A stretch of DNA of 14,965 bases from Bacteroidales bacterium (GTDB lineage: Bacteria; Bacteroidota; Bacteroidia; Bacteroidales; UBA932), in the NCBI GenBank assembly GCA_024681565.1, contig JAILAO010000149.1, positions 1 through 14,965 on the forward strand, given 5' to 3'. Shown here in pieces: positions 1-7,485 of this stretch. The first letter of the stretch is position 1. The number at the start of each line of letters is the position of its first letter. The translations under genes and the position numbers were made by a program. The notes under the pieces are model-generated. The model was given only the letters and a program-made list of their open reading frames with translations. It was not told the origin of the DNA and searched no databases.

Positions 1-67
1 TGAGTAGGTGTACATTTCATCTTGATCAGGCGTGAAACCACCGCCATTAAGACCGAGCTTGTTGCAG
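1..67. other. Unexplained sequence after the GH97 breakpoint
   Basis: GH97 homology stops at about position 68, and none of the three minus-strand frames beyond it continues the expected SusB sequence (GEHHYGQW..., then the NAHEATRP region). Two minus-strand frames stay open to the edge: one reads LNGGGFTPDQDEMYTYS, the other begins with an ATG at 48-46 (MAVVSRLIKMKC) that overlaps the GH97 stop as TAATG. The stretch is too short to assign, and I recognise no repeat, IS end or tRNA in it. Confidence 0.4.
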
Positions 68-1513
68 GCCCTGCGGGAGGATGTCGCCCACATAGCCGGA
101 CTTGACGGCGTCGTAGCCGTAGCGGTTCATCAGCGTATAGGCGTCCTCCAGGTAGCGCTCATAATTGCGGATGCTGGACGAGGTCTCATGGTGCATCACC
201 AGCCGGATGCCCTTCTTGTGGGCATACTCGTTGAGCGCGGCGATATCAAAGTCGGGGTAGGGCGTCTGGAAGTCGAAGACATGGTCCTTGTTGCAGTTGG
301 CCCATTCCTCCCAGCCGATGTTCCAGCCCTCGACGAGCAGGGCGTCGAAGCCGTTCTCCGCCGCGAAATCGATATAATCCCGCACGTGCTCATTGTTGGC
401 CCCGTGGCGCCCGTTGGGCGTCGCGGCCTGGTAGTCGAAGTTGTCCAGGTCGATGCCGACCGCGTCCGTATAGGCCCAGGAGGCCGCGCCGGCGATCAGT
501 TCCCACCACACGCCCATATACTTGACCGGGTGGATCCAGCTCACATCCTCCAGCGCGCAGGGCTCATTGAGGTTGAGGATCAGGCGGGAGGCCAGCTGGT
601 CCGTGGCGGATGCGGTCACCTGCACGGTGCGCCAGGGCGTCCGGGCCGGCGCCGTGAGGTTGCCCTTCCAGCCTTCGGCGTCCGGGGTCAGCCAGGCGCG
701 CAGCGTGTGCGAAGGGCCGTCCACCAGCAGGTGCATGCAGGGATAATCCACCAGGGCCGCCTCGTGGATGTTGACATAGAGTCCTTCCGGGGTCTTCATC
801 TGCAGGGAGGTCTGGACACCGGAGGTGCTGAACGGGGTCTGGCTGCTGTTGCCGCGCATCTTGTCGTTGAAATGCGCGCTGACCTGCGAAAGCTTCGTAC
901 AATTGTATTCGTACTCCTGGGTGTCGTAGTCGCCGGGGATCCACCAGGCGGTGAAATCGTCGGCGCAGGCGAACTCGGTCATTTCTTCCTTGATCACGAA
1001 ATGCACCAGCGGCTGTCCGGCGGGGAACTCATAGCGGAAACCGAGACCGTCGTCGAACAGGCGGAAGCGGATGTCCAGCAGGCGGCCGCTGTCCGGCTGC
1101 CGCAGGTGGACCAGCAGTTCGTTGTAGTGGTTGCGGATCTGCGCTTCCTCGCCCCAGACCGGTTCCCAGACCTCGTCGAGGCTGTCCGTCTCCGTGCCGG
1201 TGAGTTCAAAAAACTTGTCGAAGCGGATGGTCGGCTGCGCGTCCTCTTTGACCACGGTGCCGTCCAGGTCGGCGTACAGCTTTTCCGCCTTGACCGTGCC
1301 GCGCAGCAGGAAACCCAGGCGGCCGGGGGTCAGCACCGGCACGTCCTCGCGTTCCAGGGCATAGCGGGGAACCCCCTCTTCAGAAAGGGAAAAAGTCATC
1401 CGGAGCTTGCCGTCCGGGGAACTCAGCTCTGCAGCCGGCTTGGGGGCCTGGCCCGGCGCAGAAGAGCAGGCCGCCAGCGTGACGGCTGCCAGGAGAATGA
1501 TTAATTGTCTCAT
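47..1513 (-). CDS. susB: SusB-like GH97 alpha-glucosidase, C-terminally truncated
   Basis: This 488-residue frame matches SusB closely: the N-terminal beta domain (WEPVWGEEAQIRNHYNELLV; FRLFDDGLGFRYEFP), GDYDTQEYEY with E200 at the place of calcium-binding E194, IHEAALVDYPCMHL, the barrel start VKYMGVWWELI, LLVEGWNIGWEEW, and MHHETSSSIRNYE with E443 at the place of base residue E439. Homology runs to VKSGYVGDILPQG (about residue 482), then six unrelated residues and a TAA follow. B. thetaiotaomicron SusB is 738 residues, and its catalytic or calcium-binding E508, E526 and E532 lie in the missing part, so the product as read should be inactive. The leader has a lipobox (LAAC, Cys16), unlike the soluble periplasmic SusB. 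The gene is either a broken pseudogene or the victim of a sequence misjoin near the window edge. The GH97 family call is secure. Confidence 0.88.
   Translation of the reverse strand: MRQLIILLAAVTLAACSSAPGQAPKPAAELSSPDGKLRMTFSLSEEGVPRYALEREDVPVLTPGRLGFLLRGTVKAEKLYADLDGTVVKEDAQPTIRFDKFFELTGTETDSLDEVWEPVWGEEAQIRNHYNELLVHLRQPDSGRLLDIRFRLFDDGLGFRYEFPAGQPLVHFVIKEEMTEFACADDFTAWWIPGDYDTQEYEYNCTKLSQVSAHFNDKMRGNSSQTPFSTSGVQTSLQMKTPEGLYVNIHEAALVDYPCMHLLVDGPSHTLRAWLTPDAEGWKGNLTAPARTPWRTVQVTASATDQLASRLILNLNEPCALEDVSWIHPVKYMGVWWELIAGAASWAYTDAVGIDLDNFDYQAATPNGRHGANNEHVRDYIDFAAENGFDALLVEGWNIGWEEWANCNKDHVFDFQTPYPDFDIAALNEYAHKKGIRLVMHHETSSSIRNYERYLEDAYTLMNRYGYDAVKSGYVGDILPQGLQQARS
1510..1513 (-). promoter_or_regulatory. 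ATGA stop-start overlap, double GH13 to GH97
   Basis: The TGA of the double GH13 gene (1512-1510) overlaps the ATG of the GH97 gene (1513-1511), the same 4-nt arrangement as between susG and GH53. Translational coupling is the likely meaning, and it supports the chosen GH97 start. Confidence 0.85.
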
Positions 1514-4491
1514 TTGAATTCTACGACCAGCGCGGAGCGACCCGCGACGGTCCGGGGTTCAAAGTTAATAGTTTCTCCGGAAATAACATCCTTTCCCGGC
1601 GCCTTCAGGCGACCGGTGATCTCGGCATAATCCGCCCAGGGGATATCCCGCGGGGCGGGATTGTTGTTGAGATACACGAAGACGGTCTCGCCCGCATCGG
1701 TGTAGCGGAAATAGGCGTAGGTATTGTCCCGGGTCAGGAAATGCAGCGTATGGCCGTGCTGGACGGCTTCCGAGCCCTGCCGCCACTGCAGCAGCGTGCG
1801 GAGATAGTCGTGCAGTTCCTTCCGGACGGGGTCCTGCTCCCAATCCAGGGGAAACTCCACGCGCAGCCCGCCGTGGCCCTGGCTCCGGTCGCGCGAGACG
1901 ACCATCAGTTCGTCTCCCGCAAACCACTGCGGATAGCCGCGCACGGTGGAGAGCAGCGCCATCACGAGTTTCATCTTGGCGGGGTCGCGGCCGACGACAT
2001 CGCCGATGCGGTCGGTGTCGTGGTTGCCCGGGAAGACCATCATGTTCTGCGGATCGTGGAGATAGACATCGTTGGCGATGGAGTCATACCAGCGGGTGAT
2101 GCCGTTGTCCCAGTTCTCGCTGTCGGTGTTGATGCCCTGGCAGATGGCCGACTGCAGGCAGAAGTCCATCACGGAGGGGAGGTGGGAGTTGAAGCCGTCC
2201 CGGTTGGGATTGTCCGCCTGCCAGTAGGCGACCTGCGGCACGTTCACGGACCAGACCTCGCCCACGATGTTGAGCCGGGGATATTCGCGGCGGACGGAAG
2301 CGCACCACCGGGCCATCGGTTCCTTTTCGTTGTAGGGATAGGTGTCCACGCGGAAACCGTCCAGACCGGCCCACTCGGTCCACCAGACGGCCCACTGCTG
2401 GAAATACTGCAGGACATAGGGGTTGTCGAGGTTCATGTCCACCATCGAGGTGTCGAACCAGCCGCCGACCATGTTCTCCCGGTCGTGCTGGGAGCAGTAG
2501 GGGTCGTTCTGCGCCGAAAAGGCGCAGTTGGAATGGGTGTAGGACGGCCACTGGTGTACCCAGTCCGCGAAGGGAAGGTCTTCCATCCACCAGTGCCGGT
2601 CGCCGCAGTGGTTGGTGACCACGTCCATGATGACCTTGAGGCCGCGCCGGTGTGCTTCCTGTACGAATTCACGGTATTTCCAGTTGCCGCCGAAGCGGGA
2701 GTCGATGTTGTAATAGTCCGTACAGGCATAGCCGTGATAGGAGGATTCCGGCTCGTCATCCTCCAGCAGCGGCGTGCTCCAGATGGCGGTGAAGCCCAGG
2801 TCGGCGATATAGTCGAGCTGGTCCTCGATGCCCTGGATATCCCCGCCGTGGCGCCCGAAGAAAGCGGCCGGATCGGGATTCTCGATGGTGTCGGGGGTCT
2901 CGTCATTGGCCGGGTCGCCGTTGACGAAGCGGTCCGGCATGATGAGATAGACGGCATCGGCGGTGCCGAAGCTCTCGCGCTGCGCGGATCCCTCGGCGCG
3001 GGCTTCGAAACGGTACGGTACGCGGAACGTGTCTCCGTCCTTGCTGAACACCAGCTCCCGGGTGCCGGGGGCGGCGGTCTTGTCGACCCGCACGTCCACG
3101 AACAGGTAGTTGGGGCTTTCCGCCGGGTGGACCTGAGCGACGCTCACGCCGCCCGGACCCTCGATCCGGACCTCGTAGGCGCCGATGCCCTCTCCCTGCA
3201 CGAGCAGCTGCAGCGGGGTTTCCATGCCCACCCACCAGCAGGGCGGCTCCACGCGGCTGATGCGGTCGGCGCCCGTTTGGATGGTCCAGGTCCAGGGAGA
3301 CTCCAGCTGTACGCTGATCTGGACGATGTCCGCTCCGGCGGAACGCTTGAACACCAGGGTGTTCTTGTCGGAGGAGAGCAGCTCGAACTTGCCCCGGCCA
3401 GGGATCATCGCCGGATGCTCCCGGCGGAGCTGGCCGAGGTAGCGGTAGAAGTCCGTGACGGCGTTGGTCTTGCGCGCCGGGAGGGGGTCTTTCTCAAAGA
3501 AAGCGAAACGGTGGTCGTAGCCGAACTCCTGCCCGGTGTAGATGAGCGGCTGCGCCTGCGGCAGGGTCCAGCAGAGCACGGTCATCGCCTGCCAGGCGTC
3601 GCCCATACGCTCGAATTCCGTTCCGTTCCACGAATTCTCGTCGTGGTTGGAGGTGAAGCAGAGGCGGCGTGCGCCGCTCTTGTAGTTCTCCTGGTTCCAG
3701 TACATATACTGCACGAGGCTGTCGGCATTGGCCTTGCCCTGCGCGATGTCGTTGAGCAGGTGGTGCAGCCGCCAGGCATAGGTGGTGTCGAAACCGGCAT
3801 CGTGCAGCCAGGCCTCCTCGCCCTCGGCGAGGAAATACAGCGGCCGCGCGTATTCCTGCCGGAACTTCGGCAGGACGGCGGACCAGAAGTCCTGCGGGAT
3901 CTGGTAGGCCACGTCGCAGCGGAATCCGTCCACGCCGCGGTCCAGCCAGAAACGCATGCATTTCTCCATCTCGGCGCGCATGTCCGCGTTGGCGTAGTTC
4001 AGCTTGGCGATGTCCGTCCAGTCGTATTCGACGATGGTATTGCCGTCGGCGTCCCGCACATACCAGTCGGCGGGTTTCTCCGTCACCCAGGGGTGGTCGG
4101 GCGCCGTGTGGTTGGCCACCCAGTCGAGCACGACTTTGAATCCCAGGGCATGGGCTTCCGCCAGGAAATGGTCGAAGTCGGCCAGGGTGCCGAACTCGGG
4201 ATTGATATCACAGTAGTCCTTGATGGCATAGTAGGAGCCGAGGGTGCCCTTGCGGCCCTTCTCCCCGATGGGGTAGGGCGGCATCACCCAGATGATGTCC
4301 ACGCCAAGATCCCGGAGCAGCGGGAGCTGCGCGCCGGCGGCGGCGAAAGTCCCCTCCGGGGTGAGCTGCCGGACGTTGAGTTCATAGACGACTCCGTCGC
4401 CCAGTTTGGCTTGCGGGGCCGGTTCCGGCGTGCTTTTGCAAGCGCCGAGCACCAGCAGGGTCAGACTGAGGGCAAATAATAATCTTTTCAT
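1510..4491 (-). CDS. Double GH13 lipoprotein: alpha-amylase-like domain fused to SusA-like neopullulanase/cyclomaltodextrinase
   Basis: This 993-residue protein contains two complete GH13 units. After a lipobox (LGAC, Cys18), the first barrel spans about 31-360: VVYELNVRQLTPEG, DWVANH (123-128), nucleophile D193 (GFRCDV), acid/base E223 (LAEGEE) and D284 (SNHDEN), then a short beta domain to about 405. With no obvious linker, a cyclomaltodextrinase-type N-terminal beta-sandwich follows (about 412-500: RVEPPCWWVGM). The second barrel (about 510-905) has DVVTNH (623-628), nucleophile D716 (GFRVDTYPY), acid/base E745 (VGEVWS) and D825 (GNHDTDR). A C-terminal beta domain ends the protein. The second half resembles SusA, the periplasmic neopullulanase of B. 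thetaiotaomicron. All six catalytic acids are present, so both halves look active. Likely role: breakdown of imported maltooligosaccharides or pullulan-like fragments; the side of the membrane is unknown. It starts 10 nt after GH53 and overlaps the GH97 start. Confidence 0.93.
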   Translation of the reverse strand: MKRLLFALSLTLLVLGACKSTPEPAPQAKLGDGVVYELNVRQLTPEGTFAAAGAQLPLLRDLGVDIIWVMPPYPIGEKGRKGTLGSYYAIKDYCDINPEFGTLADFDHFLAEAHALGFKVVLDWVANHTAPDHPWVTEKPADWYVRDADGNTIVEYDWTDIAKLNYANADMRAEMEKCMRFWLDRGVDGFRCDVAYQIPQDFWSAVLPKFRQEYARPLYFLAEGEEAWLHDAGFDTTYAWRLHHLLNDIAQGKANADSLVQYMYWNQENYKSGARRLCFTSNHDENSWNGTEFERMGDAWQAMTVLCWTLPQAQPLIYTGQEFGYDHRFAFFEKDPLPARKTNAVTDFYRYLGQLRREHPAMIPGRGKFELLSSDKNTLVFKRSAGADIVQISVQLESPWTWTIQTGADRISRVEPPCWWVGMETPLQLLVQGEGIGAYEVRIEGPGGVSVAQVHPAESPNYLFVDVRVDKTAAPGTRELVFSKDGDTFRVPYRFEARAEGSAQRESFGTADAVYLIMPDRFVNGDPANDETPDTIENPDPAAFFGRHGGDIQGIEDQLDYIADLGFTAIWSTPLLEDDEPESSYHGYACTDYYNIDSRFGGNWKYREFVQEAHRRGLKVIMDVVTNHCGDRHWWMEDLPFADWVHQWPSYTHSNCAFSAQNDPYCSQHDRENMVGGWFDTSMVDMNLDNPYVLQYFQQWAVWWTEWAGLDGFRVDTYPYNEKEPMARWCASVRREYPRLNIVGEVWSVNVPQVAYWQADNPNRDGFNSHLPSVMDFCLQSAICQGINTDSENWDNGITRWYDSIANDVYLHDPQNMMVFPGNHDTDRIGDVVGRDPAKMKLVMALLSTVRGYPQWFAGDELMVVSRDRSQGHGGLRVEFPLDWEQDPVRKELHDYLRTLLQWRQGSEAVQHGHTLHFLTRDNTYAYFRYTDAGETVFVYLNNNPAPRDIPWADYAEITGRLKAPGKDVISGETINFEPRTVAGRSALVVEFK

Positions 4492-4501
4492 ATATAAAGG
4501 T

Positions 4502-5542
4502 TTAATATTGTCCGAAGGGTGCCAGCGCCTCCGTCGGGCGGCCGCCCGAGAACGCGCCGTAATCGTAGCCGCAGCGGTCGTGCTCGGCTTCCGGCTCCCA
4601 GTAAAAGACGCCGAGGAAATACTCCAGGTCCTGCGTGTTGCCGAGGAGATACTCCAGGGCCGCCCGGGCCTTGGCCGGTTCGCTCGCCGGCATTCCGAAC
4701 TCCACGAGCATCACAGGTTTGCCATAGGCCTTGTACAACGTCGGGAGGTTGGAGACGAACTGCTGCACCCTGGGCTTCCAGTCCGGGTAGGCCCCGTTCT
4801 CCCAATAGGAGGGATAGAGCGACAGTCCGAGGAGGTCGTACTCCAGACCGTTCCCTTTCATCAGGGTGAGGAACCAGTTGAGCGTGGAGAGATTCCAGCC
4901 GTTGTCGAGGTGCAGGATCACCTGCGCCTGCGGATAGACGGCCTTCACGGCTTCCCGTCCGGCCTGGAAGTATTTGACGAACTGACCGGCCGAAGTGCCG
5001 GCCACCCGGCCGCTGTCCCAGAGCATCCCGTTCGTGACTTCATTGCCCACCTGCACCCAGTCTACCTCCACGCCGGCGCTCTTGAGGGCCTGCAGGACCT
5101 GCTGCGTGTGGGTCTTCACGGCCGTCGCCATCGCCGCGGCATCCTTGCCTTTCCAGGCGGCGGGGACGGTCTGCTGGGCCGGATCGGCCCAGCTGTCGCT
5201 GTAATGGAAATCCACCTGCACGCCGAGGCCGAGCGCCTGGGCGCGTTTTGCCTTTTCCAGGACATCTTCCTGGCCGTTCCATCCATCTTCCGGGTCCACC
5301 CATACGCGCAGGCGGACGGCGTCGGCGCCGATTTCCTTCATCAGCGTGAGACATTCCCTTTCCTGTCCGGCGGCGTTGTAGAAGCGATACCCTTTGGACT
5401 CCAGCTCGGTGGTCCAGCTGATGTCTACGCCCTGGACAAAGGTCCTGGCGGGAGGCTCCGGCTCCGTGCCGCCGCCATCCGCTTTCCGGCAGGCGGGCAC
5501 GAGGGCGCACAGCGCAAGCAGGCAGGCAAGTCCCGTTCTCAT
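4502..5542 (-). CDS. GH53 endo-beta-1,4-galactanase-like lipoprotein
   Basis: This 346-residue protein has the full motif set of GH53 arabinogalactan endo-beta-1,4-galactanases (clan GH-A, retaining): FVQGVDISW, VRLRVWVDP (76-84), DFHYSDSWADP (111-121) with PAAW, QVGNEVTNGMLW with presumed acid/base E168, LSLYPSYW (240-247), VMLVEFGMP with presumed nucleophile E281, and GVFYWEPE. The usual VVETAYP-like nucleophile motif is here VEFGMP, so the aglycone side may differ. The leader ends in a possible lipobox VPAC (Cys18; Pro at -2 is unusual) followed by a GGGTEPEPP linker, so a membrane-anchored protein is likely. The start at 5542 overlaps the susG stop, and the next gene begins 10 nt after the stop. 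A galactanase in a starch operon is unexpected: either the substrate is a mixed plant polysaccharide or the specificity has shifted. The family is well supported; the substrate is not. Confidence 0.88.
   Translation of the reverse strand: MRTGLACLLALCALVPACRKADGGGTEPEPPARTFVQGVDISWTTELESKGYRFYNAAGQERECLTLMKEIGADAVRLRVWVDPEDGWNGQEDVLEKAKRAQALGLGVQVDFHYSDSWADPAQQTVPAAWKGKDAAAMATAVKTHTQQVLQALKSAGVEVDWVQVGNEVTNGMLWDSGRVAGTSAGQFVKYFQAGREAVKAVYPQAQVILHLDNGWNLSTLNWFLTLMKGNGLEYDLLGLSLYPSYWENGAYPDWKPRVQQFVSNLPTLYKAYGKPVMLVEFGMPASEPAKARAALEYLLGNTQDLEYFLGVFYWEPEAEHDRCGYDYGAFSGGRPTEALAPFGQY
5539..5542 (-). promoter_or_regulatory. ATGA stop-start overlap, susG to GH53
   Basis: On the minus strand the susG TGA (5541-5539) shares bases with the GH53 ATG (5542-5540). 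Such overlaps usually mean translational coupling. This also fixes the GH53 start, because the signal peptide begins exactly here. Confidence 0.85.
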
Positions 5543-7485
5543 TGCGCAAACACGGCCGAGGCGTAGGCGCCGAGGGTGAGGCTGCTTCCCTTTCCGGTCG
5601 CCACACCGTTGGATACCAGAAGATTGTCGACGGAATAACCGCTGAGCGTAATGGAAGCCACATTGCCGCTGAAATTGTGGGCCACCAGGACCGTCTGCCC
5701 GTCGCAACTCATCGTCCAGAGGGCGACGGCCCTGTTGGAAGACAGGATCGAGGCGATCTCGCCGCCGGCGAGGGCTTTGTAGCTGTTGCGCGCCCCGGCG
5801 AATTTCCGGTACACGTTCAGCAGCGATGCGGGATCCTCAGTCTGTGCTTCCACGGAGATTTCCGGGGAAAGCATCTCTTTGTCCACCTTGCCGCCCAGGG
5901 ATTCCAACATGATGCCGCCGGAGCGGGACCATTTGATAGGGGTGCGGATGAATTCGTCCCCATTATCTTTTTTGCCCCAATAGCCGAGTTCCTCGCCCTG
6001 GTAGATGAAGGGCTTGCCCGGGGACGTGAGCAAGACGGCAGCCGCCAGCTTCTCTTTCTCGAGACTGCGTCCCAGATCTTCTGCGGCGCGGTTCTCGTCA
6101 TGGTTTGAGAGCTTGATGGAATCTATGAAGCCGGCGCGCTGCGCCTTGAACAAATCCCTGGAGTAAATAACCTTGTCGGCGAAGTAGGCGCCCTGGCCAC
6201 TGTTGATAGCGTCTTTGAGGTTCCACCAAAAGTGGAAATCAAAATTGGACGGGAGGGCTTTGAAGTACGGGGCCATTTCCGGCGGGGTATCGGTCCAGGC
6301 TTCGCCGACCATGAAGAAGTCCCCGGTTCCGCCGCGGGCCTTATACGTGGCATTGCAGTGGTCGTACCAGGCCGTCAGGAAGGCCACGTTGGCATCGACC
6401 TGCTTCTGGTAGATCCAGAGCACGGCATCGAGACGCATCCCGTTCACGCCCATGTTGATCCATTTGTCGGCGCTGGCCGCGAGGTCCTTGAAGGCTGCGG
6501 AAGAAGCCGCTGTGGTGTAGGGACCATAGTTAAGATCGGGCATCGTCGAATCGAAACTGGCAAAATAGGAGACGCCGCCGCTGAAGGGGATGTCCTTGGC
6601 GCTGCTGTTGTTGACCGTATAAGGGGTGCCGAGGGTCAGGGCCGTGCCGTTTCCGCCCCACTTGGTCCCGTTGTCCCAGCTCGTCGTGGAGGTACGGAGC
6701 AGGAAACCCCAGGAGGAAGAGAAGTCCACGGTGATCTCGAAGATGCCGGAGGAGGTCTCATACAGGCCGGCAAGCTTGCCGTCGCCGTAGTACAGCCATT
6801 TGGTGGCGCCGGGATTGGAGGCTTGCGCCGCTTCTTCGGAAGCGGTCACGGTCATGGTCCTGGCGTTCCAGTCCCACTTGAAATGCAGACGTCCGGCCGT
6901 GTCCGAGAGGGCGTACCAGGCGCCCATGCCCGGAGATGCGGCGCCGGCATAGTTGTCCACCTTGCCCGCCGCTACATCGGCGGAAGGGTTCTCCGAGAAG
7001 ACATAATAGTCGCGGTACTTGCTGCCCGGGTCCGCACAGGCCTGCTGGAACCAGGGATTGCCGCTGCCGGAGTGGTTCAGCACATAGTCCATATAGATAT
7101 CGATGCCCTGCTCGCCGGCCCGGTCGATCAGTTCCTGGAAGTCTTCTTCCGTGCCGAAACGGGGGTTGAGGGCGCTATAGTCGATGACATCGTATCCGTG
7201 GTAGGACATGGCGGACTGGACCGGAGAGAGCCAGAGGGCCGATACGCCCAGGCTTTTGAAATAGTCAAGGTGCTCGATGATGCCCCGGAAGTCTCCCCAG
7301 CCGTCTCCGTCGAAGTCGGCGAAGCTATAGACGTTGACCTGGTAGGTGATGTCGGCGAGCTGCGAACCGGTCTCGGGCTGCTGCCCGGACGTGCTTTCCG
7401 TCCCTGCCGGAATCTTCTTGCAGGCGGAGCATGAGAGCAGGACGAATGCGGCGGCGGCGCAGGCGACGATGTGGAATCTTCTCAT
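5539..7485 (-). CDS. susG: SusG-like GH13 alpha-amylase with inserted CBM58, surface lipoprotein
   Basis: This 648-residue enzyme is predicted to cut alpha-1,4 bonds of starch at the cell surface. The signal peptide has two candidate lipidation cysteines (Cys19 in LLSC, Cys22 in SAC). The GH13 barrel begins at about residue 45 (DITYQVNVYSFADFDGDGWG). Region I is YMDYVLNH (131-138). By motif, the nucleophile is D353 (GMRLDAV), the acid/base E395 (VGEAW) and the transition-state stabiliser D463 (LSNHDEN). Residues about 198-310 are an insertion in domain B matching CBM58 of B. thetaiotaomicron SusG, with W259 and W270 in place of its binding tryptophans. The C-terminal beta domain ends at AYASAVFAQ. 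I chose the ATG at 7485; the frame extends four codons upstream only to a TTG. The stop overlaps the GH53 start by 4 nt. Confidence 0.95.
   Translation of the reverse strand: MRRFHIVACAAAAFVLLSCSACKKIPAGTESTSGQQPETGSQLADITYQVNVYSFADFDGDGWGDFRGIIEHLDYFKSLGVSALWLSPVQSAMSYHGYDVIDYSALNPRFGTEEDFQELIDRAGEQGIDIYMDYVLNHSGSGNPWFQQACADPGSKYRDYYVFSENPSADVAAGKVDNYAGAASPGMGAWYALSDTAGRLHFKWDWNARTMTVTASEEAAQASNPGATKWLYYGDGKLAGLYETSSGIFEITVDFSSSWGFLLRTSTTSWDNGTKWGGNGTALTLGTPYTVNNSSAKDIPFSGGVSYFASFDSTMPDLNYGPYTTAASSAAFKDLAASADKWINMGVNGMRLDAVLWIYQKQVDANVAFLTAWYDHCNATYKARGGTGDFFMVGEAWTDTPPEMAPYFKALPSNFDFHFWWNLKDAINSGQGAYFADKVIYSRDLFKAQRAGFIDSIKLSNHDENRAAEDLGRSLEKEKLAAAVLLTSPGKPFIYQGEELGYWGKKDNGDEFIRTPIKWSRSGGIMLESLGGKVDKEMLSPEISVEAQTEDPASLLNVYRKFAGARNSYKALAGGEIASILSSNRAVALWTMSCDGQTVLVAHNFSGNVASITLSGYSVDNLLVSNGVATGKGSSLTLGAYASAVFAQ
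6556..6894 (-). other. CBM58 starch-binding insertion within susG
   Basis: This stretch encodes about residues 198-310 of SusG, from GRLHFKWDW to GGVSYFASF, lying between the domain B segment WYALSD and the barrel strand MPDLNYGP. The run KWLYYGDG, then DFSSSWGFLLRTSTTSW, then GTKWGG parallels the B. thetaiotaomicron SusG CBM58, in which two tryptophans and a tyrosine form the maltooligosaccharide platform. The counterparts here are W259, W270 and Y232 or Y233. The boundaries are approximate. Confidence 0.82.

Noticed and set aside
46..48. A new downstream gene beginning with the ATG that overlaps the GH97 stop (TAATG).
   Set aside because: Only about 15 codons are visible, with no signal peptide or motif. 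The overlap could be chance, given that the GH97 stop itself is probably not native.
47..85. A simple frameshift explaining the early GH97 stop.
   Set aside because: None of the three minus-strand frames after position 68 restores SusB-like sequence, so a one-base indel does not repair the gene.
5543..5707. Longer N-terminus (55 extra residues) for the GH53 gene.
   Set aside because: The extension lies inside the susG 3' coding region, has no family similarity and would bury the signal peptide. The ATG at 5542 gives a clean leader.
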